A stretch of DNA of 64,000 nucleotides from Candidatus Heimdallarchaeota archaeon LC_3 (GTDB taxonomy: Archaea; Asgardarchaeota; Heimdallarchaeia; Hodarchaeales; LC-3). Position numbers and translations under genes: made by a program. Below are positions 44,365 to 55,006 of this stretch, in pieces. The stretch covers positions 1 through 64,000 of the forward strand of contig MDVS01000144.1 in the NCBI GenBank assembly GCA_001940645.1. Direction: 5' to 3'. Numbering within the stretch: the stretch's first letter is position 1; every line of letters starts with the position of its first letter. The notes below the pieces were generated by a model. That model saw only the letters and a list, made by a program, of their open reading frames with translations. It did no database searches and had not been told where the DNA came from.

Positions 44365-45795
44365 TTATAATATCACTTTAGTCAGAAAAAATCCAATAAT
44401 TAAAAGAAGTCCAACAGTAAAATGTATACCGATAGTCATAACATTACCAGGAATTAATTCATAAATCTTATCAAAGTTGGAACTTATGTGTTTTAATGCT
44501 TTAATTGCTAAGGGAAGAGTGATTAAGACAATCAGAGTTAAAATAGCACTTTCAAAAAAGATAAATGCTCCTGCTAATATCCAAATATAAGCCAAAACTG
44601 TTGTTGATTTATACAGTTGAAAAGCTCGTAGTTTCCCAAGTTTAACAACTAAAGTATTTTTACCAACTAACTTATCTGCATCATAATCTTGAAATTCGTT
44701 TATTATCAAAATGTTAGCAATTAACAATGCAACTGGGATTGACCAATAAAATGGGATAAGAAAATCTGTTGAACCAGATTGAATATACCAGCTGACTAGA
44801 ACAAATATCGGACCAAATCCTATACCTACAGCAAATTCACCTAATCCACGATATCCTATTCGTAAAGGATCAGCAGTATAAAATAGACCAATAAATACAC
44901 CAAATACTAATAAACCAAGAATAATCTGTCCACCGATCAAGAATTCTAGATAAAGCGCACCAATGGTACCAATAGCAAATAACAATAATGCAGAGATACC
45001 GACTTTTGTTGAAGACATTAACCCTGCCTGAATTAACCTAGAGCCGCCATTAAACGGAGTTGCATTTTTATTACTTTCATCATTACGGCTGGTATGATCA
45101 AAATAATCATTTAACATATTTGTTCCTCCTTGTATGGCCACTCCTGAGAGTAATGTTACAATTAAAGTGAAAAAATTAATTTCATTCAATAAACTCCAAG
45201 CAAGAATTGCTCCTATGAGAATTGGAATTATTGACGCAGTGAAGAATGGAGCTCTTACAGCTCTAAACCATAGTTTAGTTCTCATTTTTACTGATTCTAT
45301 TAAGTTTCCAGCAAAGGAGCTTTGATTTTCTTTATATTCAATGTGTCTGAATTGTTCTTTATTATAAAAATCTATATATTTAATCTTTGTGGGAATAATC
45401 TTTACCCATCGGGCTACAGCGTCAAGACCATAAAAATCTGCAAAAGCACTGGAAGAGGATTTGTTAATTAGCGGTTTGATTTTGTTTTCAATTTCTTCCT
45501 TATCCTTTACAAAATATGCTTTACCTGTTACTTGAATTCCTTTTATTCCATTGCTTAAATTATCAGCAATTTGAAATTCAACTTTTTTGTTATAGTTAAT
45601 TTGTTGAAGTTTAACAGTGGGAAAAAATGAAAAAAAGTAAATTTCAAATTCTCCTTCACGAGGTTCAGTATAACCATAAAAAACACTACTAACTGAAGGA
45701 TTAGAATCAACGGCAGTAGCAAGAAACATTACTTTGTTTTCGTCAAGAATCCTTCTAATATTTGTCAAACTTTCTTGATCTTTAACAACAGTCAT
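44365..45795 (-). CDS. flavin-split-barrel / UbiA prenyltransferase fusion (MenA-like)
   Basis: About 476 residues from ATG 45795 (TTG 45807 also in frame). Residues 1-150 resemble a pyridoxamine-phosphate-oxidase-type FMN-binding barrel (KVMFLATAVDSNPSVSSVFYG; GIKGIQVTGKAYFV). From about 170 it is a UbiA prenyltransferase with eight or nine helices, first Asp motif NDYFDHTSRNDESN near 230 and second NEFQDYDADKLVGKNT near 370. The UbiA half closely follows MenA (1,4-dihydroxy-2-naphthoate prenyltransferase). The fusion could couple quinone prenylation to a flavin or redox sensor. UbiE lies 2 kb away. Confidence 0.85.
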   Translation of the reverse strand: MTVVKDQESLTNIRRILDENKVMFLATAVDSNPSVSSVFYGYTEPREGEFEIYFFSFFPTVKLQQINYNKKVEFQIADNLSNGIKGIQVTGKAYFVKDKEEIENKIKPLINKSSSSAFADFYGLDAVARWVKIIPTKIKYIDFYNKEQFRHIEYKENQSSFAGNLIESVKMRTKLWFRAVRAPFFTASIIPILIGAILAWSLLNEINFFTLIVTLLSGVAIQGGTNMLNDYFDHTSRNDESNKNATPFNGGSRLIQAGLMSSTKVGISALLLFAIGTIGALYLEFLIGGQIILGLLVFGVFIGLFYTADPLRIGYRGLGEFAVGIGFGPIFVLVSWYIQSGSTDFLIPFYWSIPVALLIANILIINEFQDYDADKLVGKNTLVVKLGKLRAFQLYKSTTVLAYIWILAGAFIFFESAILTLIVLITLPLAIKALKHISSNFDKIYELIPGNVMTIGIHFTVGLLLIIGFFLTKVIL

Positions 45796-45955
45796 TTTAT
45801 CACACAACTTATTAAAAAAAATGAATTAAATTTTCTTATTAATTCTAAGGTTTAAAACTAATAAGAACAAATTTTACTAATAAATCTAAGTTTACAGCGT
45901 ATACAATGTGCATTTTGTAGACTAATTTGTAAATAAGAGATGCATAATTATTTGA

Positions 45956-48900
45956 TTATGATAAAAATGTTAATTTAGCTTTTAAATGATGTTTTTGAAC
46001 TGTTTGTAGCTTTTCTAAAAGTCCTAATCTCAAAAAGATGTCCCGCTTTTCTTGATTAACATCTACTATTTGTAAAAAGATTTCTTTCCCTAAATTTATA
46101 AATTCTCCTTGAAACTCTAGTCCATCTTCTCCTTCCATAAGAATGATTCCAGGATTACCTGCTAATCTTATTGTCGCGTAAGCATTTAAATCTTTGAGCA
46201 AAAAAACTATCTGTTTTCTATTGAAACCATACAATTCTGCTAGCAGTGGTTTATCTATTAGTTTGTTGATTTTTTTGACTTGAAGTTGGATAGCATAGTT
46301 ATCAGATTTTATTTTGCTAAAACGTTCTAAAGCAGATTGGTATTGACATATTCCTATTAAATTGTCAATATATGAATCATTATTTATTGCTAGACGAGCA
46401 ACGACAATATCAATGTATCTTCTCAAAGGGGAAGTCCAATGTGTATAAAAATGAGTTCCTAAAGATTCGTACCCGTAACAATTATGACTATAATATGCAT
46501 TAGACAAATATCTCCTAAGTTCTTTAAAAATTAGTTGTTGCTCATTTTTTTGGCTAGCTTCACTAAGAATTTCATTTAATTCTACTAAAGGATTTTTATT
46601 AAGAAGATCTAATTTGTATCCATACAACTCTAGAGTTTGTGCTAAACTCACATAAGCATATGAAGGAATATGCTGGTTTCTGAATATTTTCTGACCAGGT
46701 AATCCTTGCATGTAAAATCCCATTAGTCTGTTAGCTAAAATCATAATTTCTGAAACGATTTGACTAGCTTGATCATTAGGAACAAAATCTATATCTAAGT
46801 TGAAACTTCCTCGTTCAATACGTTGATGTCTCAACTGATAAGTAAGTGATACTAATATCTGTAAATCCTCTAATAAATCTCCTTCATGTTCCATTAATTG
46901 TTCGTTTACCTGATCAAAATTAAATTGCTTTTTATTTCGTACGACTGATTTTTTAATCCAATAGTCTACTATCTCGCCTTCCAAGGTTATTTCAATTAAC
47001 ATAGTGACAGCTAAACGTTCTTTGTTCTCATCTAGACTTATTTTCTTGATCAATTGTTCAGGTATCATAGGAAAATATTCTCCTACATACATGCTTAATC
47101 CTCTAGTTCGGATAGTATCATCCAAAATTGAATTTCTGCCAATGAAATGATCTACATCTGCAATATGAACTCCTAATAAATATTCATCTTCTCTATCATC
47201 ATGAGTTAAACGTTGTATGGAAATCAGATCATCAATAATTCTAGTTCCTGGAGAATCAATACTAAAAGAGTCCCATTCACACAAATTTAACCGTTTATCA
47301 ATTTCTTTATCGATATCAAGATTAGCTACTTTGTCAATGATATCCATAACTTCCGAAGAAAAATCATTTGTTAACACATAAGATTCATTAAGTTTTGTAA
47401 GAATATCATGAACAGTTTCACCTTTTATTGCTTTGTTAGTTTTTATATAAGCTTCAATTATGTATTTTGTTCTCTCTTCTATGTTATCTAAAGCTTCCTG
47501 AATTATATCATCATCAATAGATGAAGAAGAACGCTTTAACACTCCTTCAAGATAGATTTGATTTTTCTCAGGGTAAATTTTTACTCTAATAACATCAACG
47601 TGCTCACGTAAATTATTCATGACTATATACTTTATTCTACTTACAGACAAATTAAATTGAAGAATTATAGGAACGAAATGTGTTTGACTAAAATGATCAC
47701 AGAATTCTTCAACTTTATCTTCGTCAGTATAGTCATTTTCAACTACTAATGTAATTGTTTTGTCATTTGTTGTAATTTTAGGTTGTAATATCCACTCAGG
47801 AAGTTCTATTTTTAGGGAAGATATGAGTTCATCAGAATCCCTAGCACCTTGAAAAAAAATGTTGATATTCCAAATTTTTTGGATATTAATTTTTGTTTTA
47901 TTTAGAAAGTCAGCAGAAAGAAGTAAGTTATAATATTTAATTAAAAAATACCCAGATCTATCGTACCAGTTAACTGATTTTATGTCTAAATCAATAGGTA
48001 ATATTTTAAACAGTAGATCTATTAGATCTGGTTGATCTAAATTTTGATAATATGGAAAATCAACAAAATGATACTTTTTCTTTTTAATATCAAGAAAACT
48101 GATATCAAATTTGCTTAATCTCAAAAGAATTTTCTTCCATTGTTCTTCGGAAATACCAGTTATAGGATTTATACAATGTATTTCGATTTTCTTTTTATCG
48201 CTGTCAAATTTGATTTTTTTTACTTTTTTTGAAGCGAATTGTTCTTTCAGTATTCTTTCTTTCAAATAAATTGTAGGATTTTCTTCTATATTCGAAAAAA
48301 CTACTTTGACTAGAAACTCTTTTTGTAAGGTTTCTTCTAAGCTATCAATGTTTATTTCTTTAGTAGCTTCTTCCGGATAAAGTATATTGAAAGACCTTTT
48401 GTTAGTGTTAAAATACACATAGGCATATTCTATTTCTGGAGCTAATTCCAATATCTTTTCTTTTAATGAAAGATCCATAGGCTGAGAATCAAAATTATTT
48501 TCTAAAATCAGGTTGAATTTAGATTTTTTAAGAATTTTTTCTTGAAGTTCTTTTTCTATTTCTATTGATAACGGAAATGTACTGTATGAAAGATTAAGAT
48601 TAGAGCCATCTTGGGATAATTTAATTTCAAATTCCGTTAGATATTCTTTCAATAAGTTTTCTGCAATAGATAATTGAGGTTTAATGTCATAATTTTGTTG
48701 TATTTTAACTGAATATCCTATTTGGCTTTCTAATAGTATTTGTAGAAATTTAATTCTTTCTAAATCAGTAAAATCATTATTTACTTCAAGAATAATAGTA
48801 GAGTTATCAGTTTTACTCAAATTTTTAGGTAATATTATTTCTGGATCTTTTATCCATTTAGGAAGTAAATTTAATATATTATTTTCTAATTCTTGAGAAT

Positions 48901-49390
48901 TAATATTAACAGATTCATCTTTATGGCTTTGAAATGATTCTGAATGAGTTATCAGATCAGAAAGTTCAGTTGAATTTGCTGATTTCAAATCAATTAAGGT
49001 GATAGTTATTTTAAATTCGTTTTTAACTTTTTTTAGCATATCTAATGTTAATTTTGGCAAATTAGGTTCATAAAAGCAATGTACTAATATTTTCTTGTTT
49101 TTAAGATCAATGTTTATTTTTTCGATATCATATCTTTGGGGAAACGCTTCAATTATTTTATCGATCAAATACTCATTAATGTTGCCATCAATAAATATAA
49201 ATTTTGTAACTATATCCCAGTTAAATTGTTTAGATAGCTTTCGAGTTACCTTCAATAACTGATTTTTTCTGCTAATATGAGTTTGTCCCGAGAGAACAAT
49301 TTTTTTTGGAAAATAAGCAACCTTGGTCACCTTAATATCTTTAAGTTGATTTATGACCTGTTTTGCTACTTGTTCTCGATTTAAAGGCAT
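45956..49390 (-). CDS. giant RNB-domain (RNase II/R-like) protein with an N-terminal repeat region
   Basis: 1144 residues. The RNB domain begins about residue 690 (SIDSPGTRIIDDLISIQ, LLGVHIADVDHFIG, RTRGLSMYVGEYFPMIP) and ends about 1040 (TSPLRRYIDIVVARL), followed by a short OB-like tail. In RNase II the four catalytic Asp are spaced D-x5-D-x-D-D; here D, then Ile in place of the second, then DD, so one ligand is missing. Residues 1-650 hold about six divergent repeats of KH-like or similar alpha/beta units (for example FPQRYDIEKINIDLKNKKIL; PKWIKDPEIILPKNL), recalling the N-terminal KH pair of archaeal CPSF. It probably binds and may degrade RNA. Confidence 0.78.
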   Translation of the reverse strand: MPLNREQVAKQVINQLKDIKVTKVAYFPKKIVLSGQTHISRKNQLLKVTRKLSKQFNWDIVTKFIFIDGNINEYLIDKIIEAFPQRYDIEKINIDLKNKKILVHCFYEPNLPKLTLDMLKKVKNEFKITITLIDLKSANSTELSDLITHSESFQSHKDESVNINSQELENNILNLLPKWIKDPEIILPKNLSKTDNSTIILEVNNDFTDLERIKFLQILLESQIGYSVKIQQNYDIKPQLSIAENLLKEYLTEFEIKLSQDGSNLNLSYSTFPLSIEIEKELQEKILKKSKFNLILENNFDSQPMDLSLKEKILELAPEIEYAYVYFNTNKRSFNILYPEEATKEINIDSLEETLQKEFLVKVVFSNIEENPTIYLKERILKEQFASKKVKKIKFDSDKKKIEIHCINPITGISEEQWKKILLRLSKFDISFLDIKKKKYHFVDFPYYQNLDQPDLIDLLFKILPIDLDIKSVNWYDRSGYFLIKYYNLLLSADFLNKTKINIQKIWNINIFFQGARDSDELISSLKIELPEWILQPKITTNDKTITLVVENDYTDEDKVEEFCDHFSQTHFVPIILQFNLSVSRIKYIVMNNLREHVDVIRVKIYPEKNQIYLEGVLKRSSSSIDDDIIQEALDNIEERTKYIIEAYIKTNKAIKGETVHDILTKLNESYVLTNDFSSEVMDIIDKVANLDIDKEIDKRLNLCEWDSFSIDSPGTRIIDDLISIQRLTHDDREDEYLLGVHIADVDHFIGRNSILDDTIRTRGLSMYVGEYFPMIPEQLIKKISLDENKERLAVTMLIEITLEGEIVDYWIKKSVVRNKKQFNFDQVNEQLMEHEGDLLEDLQILVSLTYQLRHQRIERGSFNLDIDFVPNDQASQIVSEIMILANRLMGFYMQGLPGQKIFRNQHIPSYAYVSLAQTLELYGYKLDLLNKNPLVELNEILSEASQKNEQQLIFKELRRYLSNAYYSHNCYGYESLGTHFYTHWTSPLRRYIDIVVARLAINNDSYIDNLIGICQYQSALERFSKIKSDNYAIQLQVKKINKLIDKPLLAELYGFNRKQIVFLLKDLNAYATIRLAGNPGIILMEGEDGLEFQGEFINLGKEIFLQIVDVNQEKRDIFLRLGLLEKLQTVQKHHLKAKLTFLS

Positions 49391-49605
49391 AGATATTACC
49401 TAAGCAATCATAGTAATAAAAGAATAATTGATGTTAGTAATTCATAAATTAGTTACAATCTAGAATTTCAAATCAAACTTTTCATTTAAACTTAAAAAGC
49501 AATAGAAGAAAATTATATTATAGATTATAAATTAATTAAAATTTAAAAATCTGCCTTTGTTTAGAAACATTATTTGCGTAATTCAGTGATAACATAAAGG
49601 AGTAT

Positions 49606-51191
49606 GTGAAAAACTGTCTCCCTCAAGCGGAAGTTCTCAATGGCCACAAATTAAGTCAGAAATCAGTATTAAAGAATCAAAACATTTAGAAGACATAATA
49701 AACAAATATAAGATTAATCCAAACGATATTAGTGTAATAATTTCTGATAATAAGTTAAGTGGATTAGCTTTAAATGGATTCAGTCTTAAAGAATTTCCCA
49801 AACAAATTTTAGAACTGAACAATTTAAATAATTTAGAATTAAAAAATAATTTAATTAAAAAAATACCTTCTTTAGATAAATTGAATAATTTGAACGTTTT
49901 GTGGTTAGATAATAATCAGATAACAGAAATTCCTACAAATTTACCTTTAAAACTACAAGATTTAAATATTTCACATAATAAATTGACAAAACTAGACAAT
50001 TTAAACCAATTAACTGATTTAAGGTACTTAGATTTAGATACAAATGATATTACTATTATAGAAAGTCTAGAATCATTAACAAAGCTAATGTATTTAGATT
50101 TGAGTTATAATAGAATTACTATTATTGCAGGATTGAGCAAACTATCTATTTTAAAGTATTTAGATTTATCGTCGAATGAAATATTAAAAATTGAAGGTTT
50201 GGAAAATTGTCCTGAGCTAATGGCAATATTTCTATCCAAAAATAAAATCAAGAAAATTTCTGGACTTGAAAACCAATCAATTCTACAAGAGCTAAAACTA
50301 GATTACAATAATTTGGAGAAAATCTCTGGACTTGATTCGTTATCTGAACTAACTAGGTTAGATTTAGATTATAATAAAATTAAATCGATTGAGGGACTAA
50401 AGCCTCTAGATAATATTCAAGAACTAGAATTAGAGTCAAATGAAATTAAATCTTTAGATATTCTTTTATCTTTTACTGGAATGCTTGGATTAACAAGATT
50501 AGACGCTGGAAATAATCTAATTGAGAAAATACCGGAACTGTCTAAGATGCAATTTCTCCAAAGCATTAATGTAGAAAACAACAAAATTAAGAAAATTGAA
50601 GGAATTTCTGGATTACGTATACTCCAAAAATTAAATTTATCTAATAATTTAATTGAAAAAATTGAAAATCTAAATAAACTTCCTGGATTAAATACCTTAG
50701 ACATTAGTGGAAATAAAATAAGAAAAATTGAGGGATTAAATAATAATAAACTCAAATTTTTAGATCTTTCTAAAAATCAGATCAAAGAAATAAGAGGACT
50801 TAGTAATTTAGAGAACCTAATAGATTTAAGACTGGATAATAATTTAATTTCAAGAATAAAAAATTTGAAAAAATTATTATTTTTGTTAGATTTAAGATTA
50901 CAAAATAACAAAATAAAATCGATGAAAGGGTTAAAAGGATTAAGAGATATCCAATATATATCGCTTAACATGAATTCAATTAAAACAGTAAATGGTCTGG
51001 ATACCCAAAGAAGAATCCAGTCATTACTTTTAAAAAATAATAAAATTTATTCCGTATCGAACTTACATAAAAAAATTCCCTTAAGTACGATCAAGACTGT
51101 TGATTTAAGAGAAAATCCTTTAAACAAATTATCTATTGCTAAAATTAGTGATTGGAAAGATGATTATAATTCATTGACAATAATGATTTAA
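49606..51191 (+). CDS. leucine-rich-repeat protein, 5' end possibly frameshifted
   Basis: LRRs of the LxxLxLxxNxI type (about 22-residue repeats) fill the protein; about 16 are countable, such as LNVLWLDNNQITEIP and LKYLDLSSNEILKIEGLENC. The frame from TTG at 49881 gives 436 residues, but it stays open back to 49593 and reads as an N-terminal cap (KLSGLALNGFSLKEFPK) matching the second LRR protein (RITGLALYNSNILEFPE), so the true start is upstream. AAGGAG at 49597-49602 precedes GTG 49606, but that GTG is out of frame by one base; one more A in the run at 49609-49613 would join them. In-frame CTG at 49614 is the alternative. Confidence 0.8.
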
Positions 51192-51229
51192 AATATTAAT
51201 CCTAAAATTAAATTCAGGGATATAAAATA

Positions 51230-52186
51230 ATGGTTAATTTCACATTTCATATGTTAATTCAAAAAGTGCTAGAACCTTGTGTTCAAGATATAAAGAAAGA
51301 ATGGGAACAACTACCTCAGGTTTTTTCAGAATGTATTGGTGGGATGGATTTAACCATTGAAGTGGTAACAACGTTTCTCAATGAGGATTTAATAAATAAA
51401 ATTTCTAACATACCTACATTTATTACTTCTAGTTATCCTGCAGATGAAAATATTAACACTTTCTTTTTGTTATTTGATTTTAAAAAAATATCTGGACCTC
51501 ATCCATCATTAGAACATAGTATAGATGGGAACAGATTTTTTGCCGTTCCTATATGGGATTTAACTGAAGAAATGTCTAATAATTCTAATACGGTCAATAT
51601 TGCTTTGATGAGAGAATATTTTACATTTATTACATCATTTTCGAAACATTCTGGGGAGTTTCCAACCGATCACGCTGGAGAATGTTTACGAACATATCCT
51701 GAACCGGTTTTACCAGAAGATACAAGACCAATGGATAGAATTAAAAGATTAACGGAAGCTAGATACAAAAATGTACCACTAAAATTATGTTCTACTTGCG
51801 TTAGTAGTCTTTGTGAATCATTTTTAAACTTTCTAAGTCAAACTAGTGACGCAGCTGAACAATTAACCTCAATTAAAGATAGTGAGGATAAATTCGATGA
51901 AGTAAAAAGTGTTTCTTCAACAAAATCCGAAAAACCCACAGAAGAATATGTTCCTTCTTATGTTTCTTACTCAAGTCAAATTCAAAAACAAAATATTTCA
52001 TCAGAATCTGCATTTATGATAACTCCAGAACAAAAAGCACGAATAAATCGCATAATACTTGAATTAGGCATCAAAGAGCCTGTTACAGATGAATTTTATC
52101 TAGAAATTAGAGAGCGGTTTCTAAAGGGAAGACTTTCTGAACAGGCATATAGACAGCATGCAAAAAGGTTTTCAATGCAGAGATAA
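51230..52186 (+). CDS. hypothetical protein with C-terminal helical domain
   Basis: 318 residues, soluble. Residues 1-215 look globular with many hydrophobic stretches (MDLTIEVVTTFL, INTFFLLFDFKKI, NRFFAVPIWDL) and a few Cys including CSTCVSSLCESF, possibly a metal site. A low-complexity Ser/Glu linker (215-260) joins to a short charged helical end (QKARINRIILELGIKEP, then LKGRLSEQAYRQHAKRF). It is 38 bases downstream of the LRR gene and could share a transcript. No family recognised. Confidence 0.55.
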   Translation: MVNFTFHMLIQKVLEPCVQDIKKEWEQLPQVFSECIGGMDLTIEVVTTFLNEDLINKISNIPTFITSSYPADENINTFFLLFDFKKISGPHPSLEHSIDGNRFFAVPIWDLTEEMSNNSNTVNIALMREYFTFITSFSKHSGEFPTDHAGECLRTYPEPVLPEDTRPMDRIKRLTEARYKNVPLKLCSTCVSSLCESFLNFLSQTSDAAEQLTSIKDSEDKFDEVKSVSSTKSEKPTEEYVPSYVSYSSQIQKQNISSESAFMITPEQKARINRIILELGIKEPVTDEFYLEIRERFLKGRLSEQAYRQHAKRFSMQR

Positions 52187-52957
52187 AGGATTAGAAAAGA
52201 GAATTATCTGAAATTTCATATAAATTTTTTCATTTTAGTTACGCTTATTACTACCATTTGAAGAATTTACCAATGAAGTAAAAATTCTACCCAATGTTCT
52301 TTCAAATGTCATTTTATTTCCATAAACGTATTTGTTTGTTTTATATTTTCTTTGTTTCACTTTTTTTCACCACTCTTCTATTCATCCTCTTAGGATTTAT
52401 TAAATGGATATTCCGACTAATAAGAATTTTTATAGATTAATCATTATTATGATGAATAGTTATTTTTTAATATTAACTACTCTAGTTATGGTATAGATAA
52501 ACCATTTCCTTTTATCTAACTCAATACAACCTATCAATAGATCTTCTCATATGAGGATGACTATACTACCACCAACAATCAATGCTATATCAGTGTTTCA
52601 AAAAATTTGCTTTGATTAATTTTTTTTTGGGACACACCTTATAATGGTAAGTTATTCAATCATCACAGTGTAAAACAGTAAAAGCAACCAAACCTAGAAG
52701 CTCCTTGGTTTTAACATTTAAGGATTCTTCTTTGTATGTTTTATTCTCAAGATTGAAGAATCGTTTTGTTACAATATTGCCTTGTTAGAAAATGGTTTTA
52801 TTCATTTTTTCTCGATAGCATGGAATTCACTTAAGGAGGAAGAACGATTTCAGTCTTCAAATTTACCAAATTTTATGACAGAAGTAGTTAGTTTAAATTG
52901 AAGTCTTTAATGAAGTTCACATAATTTCTGTTGATATTATTTCAGTAAATTTTGTAA
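52187..52957. other. intergenic region, largest gap of the window, no recognisable gene
   Basis: About 770 bases. It contains one imperfectly placed dyad, GATTCTTC at 52723-52730 and GAAGAATC at 52755-52762, and a T-run at 52618-52628. Frames are all short. No tRNA, snoRNA-like box pair, CRISPR or transposon end was recognised. Confidence 0.4.
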
Positions 52958-53524
52958 TTAATTTATTTTTGTTCTTTCAAGTATTTTCGGTAGATTCCAT
53001 GTTGTTAATCCAAGTAATAATCCATATATCAGATGTTGAGTTAATGATTGAATATTAAAATCTAATAACCAATAATCTAAATCAAATATAAAGGTTGATG
53101 CTTCTAAACCTAAACCTTCAAAGAACACACGAAAAATCACATTTGCTGCTATTACCCAGAGAAAAAATCCCCAAAATAAACTAGTTACAACAGTGATTGG
53201 CTGTGAAGAACCAAGTTGAGGTAAGAAAATTAACACTAAACCAAATAGAATTCCAAAAAGAATAGCAAAACCGATATGAGATAAAATACCTAATGTTACA
53301 TCATCAAATTTTACAAAGAGATTTGACACTGAAAGAAAAAAATCAGTGTTGCCAGATTGTATTAATAAAAGAATACCAAAGGCTAATCCTCCTGCTATTC
53401 CGCCAATAACCCCACCTAAAAATATCAACTGAAATAAAGAGGGATTAACTACCTCGACTTCAGCATTTTTCTGATCTATATTCGACACTTTCACATAACA
53501 CCTAACTCTATTAAATAATTCCAA
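52958..53524 (-). CDS. membrane protein, five-helix, unknown
   Basis: 188 residues, the first 25 polar, then about five hydrophobic helices (LIFLGGVIGGIAGGLAFGILL; GILSHIGFAILFGILFGLVLI; SLFWGFFLWVIAANVIFRV; HLIYGLLLGLTTW). Gly-rich first helix. No family recognised. It lies between a gene-free stretch and the second LRR gene. Confidence 0.6.
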   Translation of the reverse strand: MELFNRVRCYVKVSNIDQKNAEVEVVNPSLFQLIFLGGVIGGIAGGLAFGILLLIQSGNTDFFLSVSNLFVKFDDVTLGILSHIGFAILFGILFGLVLIFLPQLGSSQPITVVTSLFWGFFLWVIAANVIFRVFFEGLGLEASTFIFDLDYWLLDFNIQSLTQHLIYGLLLGLTTWNLPKILERTKIN

Positions 53525-53663
53525 ATAACATAAAAAATATTATTATTTTGAATCTAACAATTTACTATCCTTAAAAAAAAATCATTTCATACAATTCTAA
53601 AATTAAGATAATTAAATCAGTGTAATTAGTTTAGGCATTAGAAAGAGATAGCTGGATTAAAAA

Positions 53664-54380
53664 TTAAATTCTTATTGTACAACCGAGGTTTGAAAGAGGT
53701 TTTAAAAATAAAATATCTTTTGACGAGATATGATTTCGCTTTAGATCAAGATTGCGAAGATTTTTCAAATTAACCATAGATTCTGGAAGTGTATTTAAGT
53801 TATTATCATTTAAATACAATTCCTTCAAATTCGCTAGCTTTCCTATGCTCATAGGAAGAGAATCTAACCTATTCATATTTAACCAAATGGTTTCAAGGTT
53901 GATTAGAGATATGATAGAATTTGGGATTCTGCTAACTTTGTTTCTAAAAGCTTTAAGTTCTTTAAGTTCTTTTAAATCTCCAATACTTTGTGGTATGTTT
54001 TTTAATTCATTTTTTTGAATTGATAATTCAACCAATTTTGACATTTTACCAATTTCATATGGTAAGTGCTCAATTTTGTTATCTCCTAAGTACAAACCTC
54101 GTAATTCAGTTAATTTAGTAATTGTCTCAGGAATAGAGTGAAGATTATTAGATTGAAGAAATAAAACTCTTAGATCGGATAAGTGGGTTATTATTTCTGG
54201 AAATTCTAGAATATTTGAATTATATAGAGCTAGTCCAGTAATTCGATTTCGATCAATACGATACCCGACTGTACTATAATTGATATTTTGAATGTTAGGT
54301 ATTTTTATCTTCATTATCGTTTCTATCTTAAAAATAATTTTTAAATCATTCATAGAGTCTAATTTTTCCTTTTTTTCCAT
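53664..54380 (-). CDS. leucine-rich-repeat protein
   Basis: 238 residues. An N-terminal cap KIPNIQNINYSTVGYRIDR, RITGLALYNSNILEFP leads into about seven or eight repeats of about 23 residues of the ribosome-inactivating/Ras-suppressor-like type (LRVLFLQSNNLHSIPETIT, LRGLYLGDNKIEHLPYEIG, LVELSIQKNELKNIPQSIG). It is a protein-interaction scaffold. The cap is shared with the other LRR gene and with the fragment at 54962-55096, showing a small paralogous family within 6 kb. Confidence 0.85.
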   Translation of the reverse strand: MEKKEKLDSMNDLKIIFKIETIMKIKIPNIQNINYSTVGYRIDRNRITGLALYNSNILEFPEIITHLSDLRVLFLQSNNLHSIPETITKLTELRGLYLGDNKIEHLPYEIGKMSKLVELSIQKNELKNIPQSIGDLKELKELKAFRNKVSRIPNSIISLINLETIWLNMNRLDSLPMSIGKLANLKELYLNDNNLNTLPESMVNLKNLRNLDLKRNHISSKDILFLKPLSNLGCTIRI

Positions 54381-54490
54381 TAAGATTGTTAAATTTCAGT
54401 TGACTTGTCGTAATTTAAATTGGATATCAAAATATTGATTATTTAGAATTTTAGGAAAAAATATAAATCTAATCATTTATCACATTCTTA

Positions 54491-55006
54491 ATGTCTATCC
54501 CTCAAAAATCTGATAAAATTACTGATAAGGATTCTGTTTTTAATCCCAAAGAGTTCACCCAATTCAAAGAAAAACTAGGAATAAAACCAAAAATTAATGT
54601 ACCGGAAATTCTTATTTTGTGCTACCAAAAGATTGTCCTTAGTTCGATAGTAAAAAATTATAAATTGAAAAAGATTCGCGGTTTCTTTGGGGATTTTTAT
54701 CAATTTAGCAATCCTTATAATAAATTTTCAATTATTGGAAATTTTGGGATAGAAGGTCCAATAGTTGCGATGTTAATAGAAGAATTTTCCTATTTAGGGG
54801 TTTCCAAATTTATTTCTTTTGGAACAGCTGGATCATTACAGAAAAACTTAGCACATGGGTATGTGATTATTTGTGAAGGATCAATAAGGGATGAAGGAAC
54901 CTCTTTTCACTATTTAGGGCCTGAAAAGTTCGTTTCATCATCAAAAATTCTGTTAGACACTTTAGTAAAAGCGATCTACTCTGTGTCCAACCGAATTGTA
55001 ACTTAG
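54491..55006 (+). pseudogene. truncated purine/uridine nucleoside phosphorylase (PNP_UDP_1)
   Basis: 171 codons of a family normally around 230-260 long. The N-terminal half is intact: GNFGIEGPIVAMLIEEFSYLG, then FGTAGSLQKNLAHGYVIICEG and GTSFHYLGPEKF, the phosphate/nucleoside region. After DTLVKA the sequence changes: IYSVSNRIVT is antisense to an LRR fragment. The C-terminal half with the rest of the active site is lost, so the product is probably non-functional. Confidence 0.75.

Noticed and set aside
50417..50971. Leftward frames inside the LRR gene with Phe/Leu/Ser-rich translations
   Set aside because: They are complements of Asn/Lys/Leu repeats and carry the repeat period of the LRRs, so they are shadows.
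52187..52957. Possible tRNA or small RNA in the largest gene-free stretch
   Set aside because: No cloverleaf-like arms or the T-arm GGTTCAAATCC-type motif were found; only one 8-base dyad, too weak to call.
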